A DNA stretch of 60,373 nt from positions 1 to 60,373 of the forward strand of contig JAHRYP010000015.1 of assembly GCA_020622105.1 (NCBI GenBank), written 5' to 3'. Of this stretch, positions 17,529 through 27,486 are shown in pieces (the first letter of the stretch is position 1; every line of letters begins with the position of its first letter). A program made the translations under genes and the position numbers. The DNA is from Methylotenera sp. GTDB lineage: Bacteria; Pseudomonadota; Gammaproteobacteria; Burkholderiales; Methylophilaceae. The notes beneath the pieces are model-generated. The model was not told the origin of the DNA, ran no database searches, and was given only the letters and a program-made list of their open reading frames with translations.

Positions 17529-18482
17529 CTATTGCCCACCCATTGCCGGTAACAGAATACGATTAATGCTGATGAGCGCAGGCCCTAGCAGTACTAAAAG
17601 CATCGATGGGAATATAAAGAAGATTAACGGAAACAACAGTTTCAGCGCGATTTTAGCTGCGGCTTCTTCTGCCCGCAGACGGCGTTTAGTACGCAAATTC
17701 TCTGCATGCACCCGCAAAGCCTGAGCAACACTGGTACCGAAACGGTCTGACTGCACCAGCATCGCTACAAGCGTATCAATATCTTCTACCCCAGTTCTAA
17801 GTGCCAGGTTACGCAATGCTCTTTCACGCGAACTGCCTGCACGCAACTCTAGATTAATTAAATGCAGCTCTTCACCCAGTATCGGGCTGATCATATGCAT
17901 TTCTTCACTCACTCTGGCTAGAGCGGCATCCAAACCCAAACCAGACTCTACGCAAACGATGATTAAGTCCATCGCATCAGGAAAACTGTCTAGAATTTCA
18001 CGTTTTCTGTAGGCAATACGGCGCTCTAAAAAGATATTCGGCAAGAAGTAACCCAGGCCGGCAGAGGTTATGATGAACAACAGCAACATATCCGCTGCAT
18101 AGTCTGCTCCACTAATCATCACATAGAGTATGAAAATAGCAGGTAGCAAGAATGTAAGTACTGTTTTTGCCATGAAAAATACCATGGGAGCTGTGTCGCT
18201 ACGATACCCGGCATTCATAAAGCGAATACGTAATTGAGAGTTCTCCCATCCTTCTTTTGGCACAGAAAGCTTGGCAACTGGCTTGGTCAATTCAATAATT
18301 CGCCCTACCCAAGGCGAGATTTTTGATTTCTGATCAAATTCAGACTCTACTGCACCGCCTGCCTTCACAATCTGCAGCCTATCCTGCAAGGTCTTGGTAT
18401 TAAACTGTGTCAAAATCACCAAAGCGACCCCAAACACGGCAATGAAAATTAACGCTAGATAAATGATTTGTATGGTATTCAT
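17529..18482 (-). CDS. tadC: Tad inner-membrane platform protein TadC
   Basis: The 317-residue protein has a type II secretion F-like domain at about 165-290 (FPDAMDLIIVCVESGLGLDAALARV; ELRAGSSRERALRNLA). Membrane helices lie near residues 5-25, 110-130, 130-150 and 285-305. It pairs with TadB to form the inner-membrane platform on which the TadA ATPase acts. It lies 26 bases after tadB. The order tadA-tadB-tadC is the standard arrangement. Confidence 0.95.
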   Translation of the reverse strand: MNTIQIIYLALIFIAVFGVALVILTQFNTKTLQDRLQIVKAGGAVESEFDQKSKISPWVGRIIELTKPVAKLSVPKEGWENSQLRIRFMNAGYRSDTAPMVFFMAKTVLTFLLPAIFILYVMISGADYAADMLLLFIITSAGLGYFLPNIFLERRIAYRKREILDSFPDAMDLIIVCVESGLGLDAALARVSEEMHMISPILGEELHLINLELRAGSSRERALRNLALRTGVEDIDTLVAMLVQSDRFGTSVAQALRVHAENLRTKRRLRAEEAAAKIALKLLFPLIFFIFPSMLLVLLGPALISINRILLPAMGGQ

Positions 18483-18507
18483 ATTGTTCTCAATTCATTA
18501 ATCTACT

Positions 18508-19482
18508 TCAGACCCTGATTTTAATTATTCGGGACATCGCAAAAATCCCTAGCACCATCATGCACAAAGCAGTGATGGTCATTTTGATACCCATCGGGTC
18601 AGTCCAGAGTACATTCAAAAATCCAGGGTTAACCGTCTGCAACGTGACGCCAAGCACAAAAGGAAGTAAGGTCAATATCCAAGCCGACAGTTTTCCTTCT
18701 GCTGAGAGCACGCGTATGGTGCCCATCAGTTTTAGACGTTCCCTGATGATCGTGCTGATATTGCCAAGCAGTTCAGAAAGATTACCGCCCGTTTCGTGTT
18801 GAATCAGCACCGCAATGACAAAATAGCTAAGGTCAGTGCTCGGCACGCGCCTGCCCAGATTAGTTAAAGCCTCTTGTGTTGATATACCGTAATTGATTTC
18901 TTCGAATACAGTTCTGAACTCAGACGCTATTGGCTCAGACATTTCGTTACCTACCATACGCAAAGCACTAGGAAATGCATGTCCAGCCCGCATAGCGCGG
19001 CCCATCAAATCCAAAGCATCAGGTAGCTGATTTTCAATCGCGGTCATGCGTTTACTTTTCGCACTTAGAATATAAATTAAAGGAAGCGCACCTGCAGCAA
19101 TCGCAAAAATAATTAGCAAAATCGTAGGCAGCGCTAAAAATATAGCGACCACGACGCCAAAAGCTGTAAGAATCAGAGTAATACCTAGAAAAGCCGCTAC
19201 ACTGAGATTTAAGCCGGATTGCAGTAATAGTCGATCCAGCAGATGAATTCTTGGAATGCTCAGTAATAGTTTCTGCAATTCCGGAGTTTGTGCAAGCAGG
19301 CGCTGCTTGGCCAGAGTCGCACCCTGACCACGGCTACCGCCAGCCGATATCGCCTGCAAACGTTTTGCGATGCGAGTTTTTTCAGGTCCCTTGTAGGCAT
19401 TCCATGTCAGAAAAACACCTTCAAGAAATAGTACAACTGCAAAAAAACCTAAAACTACAAACAAATAATAGAGGAAGTCCAC
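18508..19482 (-). CDS. tadB: Tad inner-membrane platform protein TadB
   Basis: The 324-residue protein carries a type II secretion F-like domain with the typical QLPDALDLMGRAMRAGHAFPSALRMV segment near 155-180 and FVIAVLIQHETGGNLSELL later. Hydrophobic helices occur at about 3-25, 95-120, 120-140, 265-285 and 300-318. It forms the platform with TadC. It begins ten bases after the tadA stop codon. Confidence 0.95.
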   Translation of the reverse strand: MDFLYYLFVVLGFFAVVLFLEGVFLTWNAYKGPEKTRIAKRLQAISAGGSRGQGATLAKQRLLAQTPELQKLLLSIPRIHLLDRLLLQSGLNLSVAAFLGITLILTAFGVVVAIFLALPTILLIIFAIAAGALPLIYILSAKSKRMTAIENQLPDALDLMGRAMRAGHAFPSALRMVGNEMSEPIASEFRTVFEEINYGISTQEALTNLGRRVPSTDLSYFVIAVLIQHETGGNLSELLGNISTIIRERLKLMGTIRVLSAEGKLSAWILTLLPFVLGVTLQTVNPGFLNVLWTDPMGIKMTITALCMMVLGIFAMSRIIKIRV

Positions 19483-19491
19483 GTCAGCCTC

Positions 19492-20865
<1,374 letters not shown>

Positions 20866-20934
20866 AATTCTTATCCTTCCTTGAATCAGCATAAGTTCGC
20901 TGACTTTTATTTCTGATTAGCTTTGCTGAATTTA

Positions 20935-22116
20935 TCAGCGGAATAGCTTTGAAAGCCAGCCGGTTTCCCTCGCTCCCTGTATCTCTGTCAGCTTTTCCGC
21001 AATATCCTCTAAACTCTTGGTTACTACATCATGTCTAGAAATTTTCATAATTGGCACACCCTGGTTTACAGAAGCTGAAACCGCTGCATAACTGTTAGGA
21101 ATGCGCTCATAGACCTGCATCTCTAAAGTTGCTTCCACATCCCGCACGTCGATATCACTGGCTTTCTCATAACGATTGATCAGCAGATTAATTTTTGCTT
21201 TTGGATAACCCAAGGAAAGCAAAATTTTAATCAAACGTTTAGAGTCTCTGATAAATGGTAACGTCTGCTGTAATACCAAGAAAATATTATCCGCATGATC
21301 CAACGCTTTGAGGCTGCTGGAATTCAGGGAACGGCCTATATCCAGAATAACGAAGTCATATTGCCGTTTAGCCAGTTTAATCAGCGTATCAATATGCTGT
21401 GGTTTCACTTCTACTGCACGCTCAGCATCTTCAGGTGCTGCCAGCACACCAAAATTTGGCAAAATCTGTACCATTGATGAAGACAGTAGCGAAGCATCCA
21501 AGCGCGATATATTGCCGGCAACATCAGCCAGAGTATTGGGAGGAACGTGATCAGACAAAAATAAAGCTGCGTCACCAAACTGTAGGTTTAAATCCAGCAA
21601 TGCCACTTTAATGTCACTATGCGTTGCCGCCAAAATATAACCCAGATTACAGGCTAAAAATGTGGCGCCGCTACCGCCCTTGCCTGAAGTCACTACAATC
21701 ACCTTGCCCTGTTTTGTTGCAGCCGCATAATTTGACTTGCTCTCTACGCGATGCACCGCACGCAGCAATTCTTCATTGATCAAAGGCAGCTTCAGTACAT
21801 CTTTAACACCAATACGCAGCGCGCTAATCAAAAACTCCTGAGACACGGTCTCATTCAGCATAATAAAACCGGTATTCGGGTACTGCATGCACACCTGCTC
21901 CAGCGCTGCCAAGTCTTTCGCATCAACGCCAGATTCATCCAGAATCACCACATCAGGCTGTTCTTTATTGATAAGGTTAATAATATTCACCGCCTTATCC
22001 AGAGTGCCATCAAATAGATAAAACGCACGCTGTGGATTTTCTTCGAGTAAAACCCGGCGAATACCCTCCATCAAGGACTTGTTAGGTGAAATTATTGTTA
22101 TTTTCATTTGCTTCAT
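20935..22116 (-). CDS. tadZ: Tad pilus localisation ATPase TadZ/CpaE
   Basis: The 393-residue protein has a receiver-like N-terminal domain (about 4-125, with D60 in VVILDESG at the phospho-acceptor position). A MinD/ParA-type ATPase domain follows. The Walker A region reads GKGGSGAT at 145-152: the first, deviant lysine is present but the second lysine is replaced by Ala. Such degenerate versions are common in CpaE/TadZ proteins and can weaken ATP hydrolysis. The family marks the pole or site of pilus assembly. The start could also be Met4; neither has a strong binding site. Confidence 0.92.
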   Translation of the reverse strand: MKQMKITIISPNKSLMEGIRRVLLEENPQRAFYLFDGTLDKAVNIINLINKEQPDVVILDESGVDAKDLAALEQVCMQYPNTGFIMLNETVSQEFLISALRIGVKDVLKLPLINEELLRAVHRVESKSNYAAATKQGKVIVVTSGKGGSGATFLACNLGYILAATHSDIKVALLDLNLQFGDAALFLSDHVPPNTLADVAGNISRLDASLLSSSMVQILPNFGVLAAPEDAERAVEVKPQHIDTLIKLAKRQYDFVILDIGRSLNSSSLKALDHADNIFLVLQQTLPFIRDSKRLIKILLSLGYPKAKINLLINRYEKASDIDVRDVEATLEMQVYERIPNSYAAVSASVNQGVPIMKISRHDVVTKSLEDIAEKLTEIQGARETGWLSKLFR

Positions 22117-22139
22117 TTTTATATTTTCAACCAGATTAA

Positions 22140-22679
22140 TTAACCAGAATATCCCATGCTTTCTGCGGGCATAGTAACCGTTGAAGCTGGAATAGGAACT
22201 CTTAGATAAGGAAACAAGCTAACCATCGGTGCATACTCTGCATTTGTTATAGACACATGTACAAAAGCAATACAGTCATAAGCGCCGGTAGGGTCTAAAC
22301 AGGCCGTTATATTATCGGCACCAGTCGGCGGCAGGCGGCTTGACTGAATTTCATCAACTAGATTTGCTGTCCTTAAATATTTAATATCAATATTACCTAC
22401 AGTTATTTCGCCTCCTGCCGGCATGACCGTACGGTTAAACAATGCCTTTATTTTTGCCGGGCTGGTGCTTGAATTATTTACTTGGCTCACTACTGCCTCT
22501 CTTGCGGTACGGCGCGTTACTTCCTGCACAGTATTAAACACATAAAACATCCGGCCGAATTCCAAGATACCAAACAACAAGATAAACAGAATTAAAGCAA
22601 CGATGGCAAACTCTACTGCGGCTGCTCCACGCTGTTTATATTGAGATAATGGGTGAGAACTTTTAATCATCTTCAGCAT
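22140..22679 (-). CDS. TadE-like pseudopilin (second copy, TadF position)
   Basis: From the ATG at 22679, which follows GAGGA seven bases upstream, the product has 179 residues. It shows the TadE signature: QRGAAAVEFAIVALILFILL followed by EFGRMFYVFNTVQEVTRRTAREAV. The Gly-Ala junction before AAVEF is the expected prepilin cleavage site for TadV. The remainder is a periplasmic domain with a pair of cysteines (ACLDPTGAYDC). Minor pseudopilins of this type are needed for Flp pilus assembly. A longer in-frame start at 22733 would overlap the previous gene and is unlikely. Confidence 0.9.
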   Translation of the reverse strand: MLKMIKSSHPLSQYKQRGAAAVEFAIVALILFILLFGILEFGRMFYVFNTVQEVTRRTAREAVVSQVNNSSTSPAKIKALFNRTVMPAGGEITVGNIDIKYLRTANLVDEIQSSRLPPTGADNITACLDPTGAYDCIAFVHVSITNAEYAPMVSLFPYLRVPIPASTVTMPAESMGYSG

Positions 22680-22689
22680 GATTTCATCC

Positions 22690-23166
22690 TCATTGCATAT
22701 ACCGCATTGTAGTTGCGGGAGAAGGTCTAGCAACCCATGACGAAGTCCCCGTGTAAAATATTATCGGTATCCAGCTACCTATAGAAATCGAATAACCAGT
22801 TATACTTACCGTCACATAATTGGGCGCTATACAATCTGTCGGGTCACACACTACATCTACATTATCAGTTGTGAAATTGGGAACTTTTGCTGCATTTACC
22901 GCATTTACTACCATCAGCTCTGCGTTAGTTTTTATAGTGTCGTTCACACCTACTGTAGGGCTTACTCTGGTGTTGGAAACATAGCGTGCGGCGTCGCGTG
23001 TGCCTTTAGCGAGCGCATCGTAATACCAGAACGTTCTGCCAAATTCGATGATACCGGCAACTATCAATAACAACGGGATAATAACCAGAGCCATCTCGAC
23101 AGCAGCTACCCCGCGCTGCTGTTGCGGCATCGAATTAGATTTGATATTTAAGATCGACATATTCAT
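22690..23166 (-). CDS. tadE: TadE-like pseudopilin (first copy)
   Basis: The 158-residue protein has the TadE motif QRGVAAVEMALVIIPLLLIV and EFGRTFWYYDALAKGTRDAARYV, followed by a periplasmic domain with a close Cys pair (VVCDPTDC). Cleavage is expected at the Gly before VAAVE. It starts two bases after the tadG stop codon and is followed by the second tadE-like gene after ten bases, so the three are translated as a block. Confidence 0.92.
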   Translation of the reverse strand: MNMSILNIKSNSMPQQQRGVAAVEMALVIIPLLLIVAGIIEFGRTFWYYDALAKGTRDAARYVSNTRVSPTVGVNDTIKTNAELMVVNAVNAAKVPNFTTDNVDVVCDPTDCIAPNYVTVSITGYSISIGSWIPIIFYTGTSSWVARPSPATTMRYMQ

Positions 23167-23168
23167 AT

Positions 23169-24557
23169 CTATCTATACAGTTTGATTTCACTATTTGGCA
23201 ACGGGGTTGGCAAGAGGCCGCCAAACTCTACATAAATATCTTGATCGGAGGGCACATTCGCTTTTCTCTGCATAAAAAATCTACCAACACCCAATACTTC
23301 AGCCTGTCTACACACGCCGCCAGCAGCTGAACAATTCAAAATCACCATATTGAGTACTCTTCGTCCTGGCAATCCGGGATGAGAAACTGCTGGCGCCTGG
23401 AAGAAATTCCCACTAGTTTGCTCATATGGAGATGACTCAGGATAACTTGTTGCAGTATTACCATAATATGATGCAGGCCAATCTGATACTGTTTTACCAG
23501 CAGGACGAAAACGCGACCACAATACTCCATGATCAGCTGTTACTCTTAAACTATAAGGCTTGGGTTTACAGTGATTGCTAGAACTACAACTCTCAGTTGG
23601 GTCATCAGCATCAACAAATGATATGCCCTGCTGCACTGGATCCGTACCCATCCAGCTTTTTGCTGTTCCTGCCCCGTTAGAACTGTAGCGGTATTCTTTT
23701 ATGTTAAAGTCAGGCGGCGCCGTTGTCGGGTCACACGCACCTTGAGGGCCGTATGAATCAAAACGAGAGTCCAGTGACTCTAACTGTGGGGTAGATACAC
23801 CAGTGTTAGTATTCACAGTTCCGCCAACAACTGGCGTATATGCGGTCCTGCCCGCACACACATACGGCCTCGTACCATTAGTATTGGTGACCGGGCAGAC
23901 ACCTGGCGTATTAGATTCCGGATCAATCCAGAACATAGTACCCGGACCAATTGGGTTTGCATCACTGACCTTATAAGACATGCCTCGCTCGTAACCAAGC
24001 TCATTAATCGTACCAGGATCAGGCATGCGGCAGATCGCTATCGGTGTAATATTTGCCACATATTTACCTGCCACGGCTACTGCAGAAGTAGCCAAATTTG
24101 AAGCTACACTAGATAGCACTTGAGCAAACCATTTGCCAATACCATGAGAGCCTGTATTGACTTCAAGAAAAGTTTTATCTGCTGCCAAGGCGGTTGTTGT
24201 AATATTGGTAATTGGCACCATACAGCCAGCAGAGGGGCATGCCCCAACTCTAATATTGGCTGATGAAATCACCAATGTCTGAGAATGCAGATTGTATTTA
24301 TTCCTCCCCGCAGTTTCTACTGCCTTATTTATCGCATTATTAATACCAGTAAGGGTGCCGTTGAGCTCTTTGGCACCACTCAGCGCTGCCGCATCAGCAG
24401 AATTCTGGAGCTCAGTTTTTGTTACATAAAGATGACCCAAATCAAGCACCAGCCCCAGCATGCCGATTAACACAACAAGGCTAATGGCAACAATAATCGC
24501 TACCGCGCCCTGCTGGCGTGATTTGAATTTTGCTCTAAAGCCCTGTTGCTTAATCAT
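23169..24557 (-). CDS. tadG: TadG-like pilus assembly protein
   Basis: The 462-residue protein starts with the TadG/TadE pattern RQQGAVAIIVAISLVVLIGMLGLVLDLGHLYVTKTELQNSADAAAL, a single membrane anchor at about 18-40 followed by the conserved Asn-Ser-Ala-Asp stretch. The long periplasmic region contains many cysteines in pairs (CPSAGC, CSSSNHC, CSAAGGVC), consistent with disulfides. TadG is thought to be a large minor pseudopilin or envelope-anchoring part of the Tad machine. It follows the lipoprotein gene after 26 bases. Confidence 0.88.
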   Translation of the reverse strand: MIKQQGFRAKFKSRQQGAVAIIVAISLVVLIGMLGLVLDLGHLYVTKTELQNSADAAALSGAKELNGTLTGINNAINKAVETAGRNKYNLHSQTLVISSANIRVGACPSAGCMVPITNITTTALAADKTFLEVNTGSHGIGKWFAQVLSSVASNLATSAVAVAGKYVANITPIAICRMPDPGTINELGYERGMSYKVSDANPIGPGTMFWIDPESNTPGVCPVTNTNGTRPYVCAGRTAYTPVVGGTVNTNTGVSTPQLESLDSRFDSYGPQGACDPTTAPPDFNIKEYRYSSNGAGTAKSWMGTDPVQQGISFVDADDPTESCSSSNHCKPKPYSLRVTADHGVLWSRFRPAGKTVSDWPASYYGNTATSYPESSPYEQTSGNFFQAPAVSHPGLPGRRVLNMVILNCSAAGGVCRQAEVLGVGRFFMQRKANVPSDQDIYVEFGGLLPTPLPNSEIKLYR

Positions 24558-24583
24558 AATATGCTCCTTTACCTCTATCTCAT

Positions 24584-24928
24584 CTAGTATCTAGATGAAC
24601 CGCTGCTACTAGCAGCCCCACCCGTCATGCCGCCGGCACCGCTTCCAACACCTATAGTGAATACATTAGGTGTGGCTACAGGCTGAACGAAAGACCTGTG
24701 ATATCTGCTCATAGCAGCATCTGCAGCTTGCCCATCTAAACCCGCCACAGGGTCTGTATTTAACGAAGCATCAGGGTTGATAATTTGCTGCGCTTTTGCT
24801 GCATTCACCGCCTTGCCGAAATTATCATCCAGTACCGGTGCAGGGCTGACACAACCAACAAGCCCAATGCTCACCAAAATTGAGAGAACCAGTGCAAACG
24901 GCGTAAGTTTTAAATTTAATGTATCCAT
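24584..24928 (-). CDS. Tad-associated lipoprotein
   Basis: The 114-residue protein has a lipoprotein signal with lipobox LVGC. A mature part follows with the motif NPDASLNTDPVAGLDGQAADAAMSRYH and then a Gly/Ser-rich tail. Small lipoproteins with an NPVAGLDG...RYH motif are regularly found directly after the Tad secretin gene in betaproteobacteria. They may assist the secretin, but this is not shown. It starts ten bases after the secretin stop codon. Confidence 0.8.
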   Translation of the reverse strand: MDTLNLKLTPFALVLSILVSIGLVGCVSPAPVLDDNFGKAVNAAKAQQIINPDASLNTDPVAGLDGQAADAAMSRYHRSFVQPVATPNVFTIGVGSGAGGMTGGAASSSGSSRY

Positions 24929-24938
24929 GATTCTCTCC

Positions 24939-26429
24939 TTATTTCATTTCAAAGCCATCGTTAGCGCTTTGCTCTGCCGGCGCTGGCGCTGCAGCACCAC
25001 TAGGTGCAGTTTCAGCTGATGGTGCGGATTCAGTTGGCTTGCCCTCTAATTTACCTTCCAGAAAGAACTCTGTTCTACTTGGCTGATTAAAGTTATCAGT
25101 AGGTAGCGCATAATTAGGTGGTAACGGTTTAACCAGACGCGGAGTCACCACAAACAACAGTTCTGTTTTTTCGTTTTGAAACGAACTGCTTCGGAACAAG
25201 GCACCTAAAATTGGAATCTCGCCAAGAATCGGGAAGCGCTTGATGTTCTCCGTGATGTTGTTTTTTAACAGCCCTGCAATCGCAAAACTTTGACCATCGT
25301 TTAGTTGCACTGTTGTAGATACACGCCTAGTGATCAACGTAGGGTAATTAGAAATTGTAGTGTTCGCAGTATCAGCTGATTTAGCTAACTCCGTAACTTC
25401 AGGTGCCACACGCAGGTTGATACGACCTTCTTCCAACACAGTAGGGGTAAACCTCAGGCCAACACCAAAATCTTTTTCTTCCAGGGTAATGGCATTATTT
25501 GTACCGCCCTGTGGAACCGGAATATAGAATTTACCGCCTGCAAGAAAGCTGCCCTCTTGGCCACTGATCGCAATAATATTTGGCTCCGCTAATATTTTCA
25601 GCACAGTATCAGTCTTATCAGCATCAATCGTGACTGTAGTGTCACCATTACGGAAAGTAAGTTTGCCAGCACCCGCTACCGAAAACCCACTCAAAATATC
25701 ATAAGCAACGCCACCATTAGCTCTGCTGGCTGCAAAATTAACACCCAGCTGATCTAACAGGTTTTTGGATATCTCAGCCATTTTTACTTCCAGCATGACT
25801 TGTTGCGGCGCACCAACGTTTAGCATATTGATAACTTTATTATCTTTACCGGCATAAGCTTCAGCGAGTGTCATCGCTTTATCTACTTTAACCGCATCAG
25901 CCACTGTGCCACTCAGCACCAGCGACTTACCTGCGGTACCAACAAGAATGCCTTTTTCATTAGGCAGCATTTGCTGTAATTTAGCCTGCAAGGCAGTAGC
26001 ATCCATCGCTACAGTGCTGCCAATCACGCCAATATCCATGATAGTGACCTGACCCGATTTATCCCAGATCATCAATGAAGTTGTGCCCACATTTTTAGCA
26101 TGGAGCAAAATCTCTCTAGGTGTCGTCACTTCCACCTGAACAATTTTGTCGTCTTCCACCTTTACCTTTTTAAGACTTACTCCTGCCGGCATCCTGACAA
26201 GGTGAGATTGGCCCGGAGACAATTCCATTCTCGGGGCTATCTCTGTCGAGGTTGGTATTATTCTGCTTTTTGTTGCCACCTTAGTGCCAACAGGGTCTGC
26301 CGCGTAAACCGGCGCGCCGATAAATACTGCAAAACCCAGAACAGCCACCATAGCTTTTATGCTATGCCGTGCCAGATAACACGATAAGTTGTGCGCCATA
26401 AGACTTTTTACGTTGCTGTATTCATTCAT
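24939..26429 (-). CDS. rcpA: Tad outer-membrane secretin RcpA/CpaC
   Basis: From the ATG at 26429, preceded by GGGAG at seven bases, the protein has 496 residues with a signal peptide ending near VYAADP. The N-terminal pilus-type region (about 70-160, KVKVEDDKIVQVEVTTPREILLHAK) and a BON-like stretch precede the secretin core at about 215-440. The core is recognisable by VPQGGTNNAITLEEKDFGVGLRFTPTVLEEGRINL and the ...FPILGEIPILGALFRSSSFQ end. The tail after 450 is rich in Ala/Pro/Glu. It forms the outer-membrane channel for the Flp pilus. A longer start at 26492 would add 21 residues without a signal. Confidence 0.94.
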   Translation of the reverse strand: MNEYSNVKSLMAHNLSCYLARHSIKAMVAVLGFAVFIGAPVYAADPVGTKVATKSRIIPTSTEIAPRMELSPGQSHLVRMPAGVSLKKVKVEDDKIVQVEVTTPREILLHAKNVGTTSLMIWDKSGQVTIMDIGVIGSTVAMDATALQAKLQQMLPNEKGILVGTAGKSLVLSGTVADAVKVDKAMTLAEAYAGKDNKVINMLNVGAPQQVMLEVKMAEISKNLLDQLGVNFAASRANGGVAYDILSGFSVAGAGKLTFRNGDTTVTIDADKTDTVLKILAEPNIIAISGQEGSFLAGGKFYIPVPQGGTNNAITLEEKDFGVGLRFTPTVLEEGRINLRVAPEVTELAKSADTANTTISNYPTLITRRVSTTVQLNDGQSFAIAGLLKNNITENIKRFPILGEIPILGALFRSSSFQNEKTELLFVVTPRLVKPLPPNYALPTDNFNQPSRTEFFLEGKLEGKPTESAPSAETAPSGAAAPAPAEQSANDGFEMK

Positions 26430-26522
26430 TTCAACTCTCCCTAGCAATATCCCAAATTCACTTAAGAGTGACACTTCTCGAATTGCCATCACATTAAATT
26501 TACAATTGTTTCCTGTGTAAGC

Positions 26523-27398
26523 CTAAAATTTTTCAACTGATGTCACATTGCCTCTAACAACCTCAACCTGTTCGTAAGGCTCAGCAGGTTTAGCAACTGC
26601 TTTACGACGCACCACTTTTTTCACCACAGGCTTAGCCGCTGCAACTTCAGATTTAGCATCAGTACCGACAGGCAAGGCCGCTGGCTGAGTATCACCATTC
26701 AGCAAATCTTTTTTGGTAGATCCGGAAGTCGCAGCCAAGCTGCTATCAATCTGGTTACGCAGCACCAGTGACAGACTGCCGACACTACGCGCCAAATCCA
26801 GCTTTTCTGCTTGTTCAGGCGTTACTTCCAATGTCACGGCATTCACGACTTTTGGTTTAGTTTCGTCACGATTTTGCTCTTGCGCTACGGCCAGCACCAA
26901 AATGTGCTCCAGCACAATCTTGGAAATACTATTATTGCCGTTTGCAGCCTTGGCCATTTCATCAACAGTATTGACCACGATATCTACGTAATTACCTGGT
27001 AAAGCAAAACCGGCAACACCCACCACATCATTCACGCGGACTGTCATGGCGCGGTTACCTTCTTTAATAACAGCTGACAAACCACCAGTGGCGCCGAGCG
27101 GTGCCAATTTAGACTCCAGAACCGGCTCACCGCGAGACACACTGGTTTTAAGCACGCGTGTATCCAAAACTTTAATATCATTAAAAGCACCGGCTGGTTC
27201 ACTTCCCTTTGGCCAGTCTGCTACTTTTAACATCTGTGGCGCGAGCGGCGTTCCTAAATCAATGTCTGTCGCTGCCACTACCACCTTGCTGGATTGCACT
27301 GTTGCCTGTTCATTTACCCAACGCGATGCGAGCACGACTGCGCCCAACCCTATGATTATCGAAATAATCACCATCACTAAAGCTCTTGGATTTTTCAT
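26523..27398 (-). CDS. rcpC: Tad pilus assembly protein RcpC/CpaB
   Basis: The 291-residue protein has one N-terminal membrane helix (about 7-25) and an SAF domain (VVVAATDIDLGTPLAPQMLKV, about 38-60). The RcpC/CpaB core follows, with GNRAMTVRVNDVVGVAGFALPGNYVDIVV. A lysine-rich linker (KPVVKKVVRRKAVAK) lies near the C-terminus. SAF domains in this family may bind peptidoglycan-like ligands and align the secretin with the periplasmic parts. It precedes rcpA by about 93 bases. Confidence 0.92.
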   Translation of the reverse strand: MKNPRALVMVIISIIIGLGAVVLASRWVNEQATVQSSKVVVAATDIDLGTPLAPQMLKVADWPKGSEPAGAFNDIKVLDTRVLKTSVSRGEPVLESKLAPLGATGGLSAVIKEGNRAMTVRVNDVVGVAGFALPGNYVDIVVNTVDEMAKAANGNNSISKIVLEHILVLAVAQEQNRDETKPKVVNAVTLEVTPEQAEKLDLARSVGSLSLVLRNQIDSSLAATSGSTKKDLLNGDTQPAALPVGTDAKSEVAAAKPVVKKVVRRKAVAKPAEPYEQVEVVRGNVTSVEKF

Positions 27399-27486
27399 TT
27401 GGAAACCCCTTCTTCTCTATTTTGTTTCTTAGTTTTCATTGCTTATAGTCTTATATCTAAAAGTGTCGTTCGCGATTCAAGTCAGC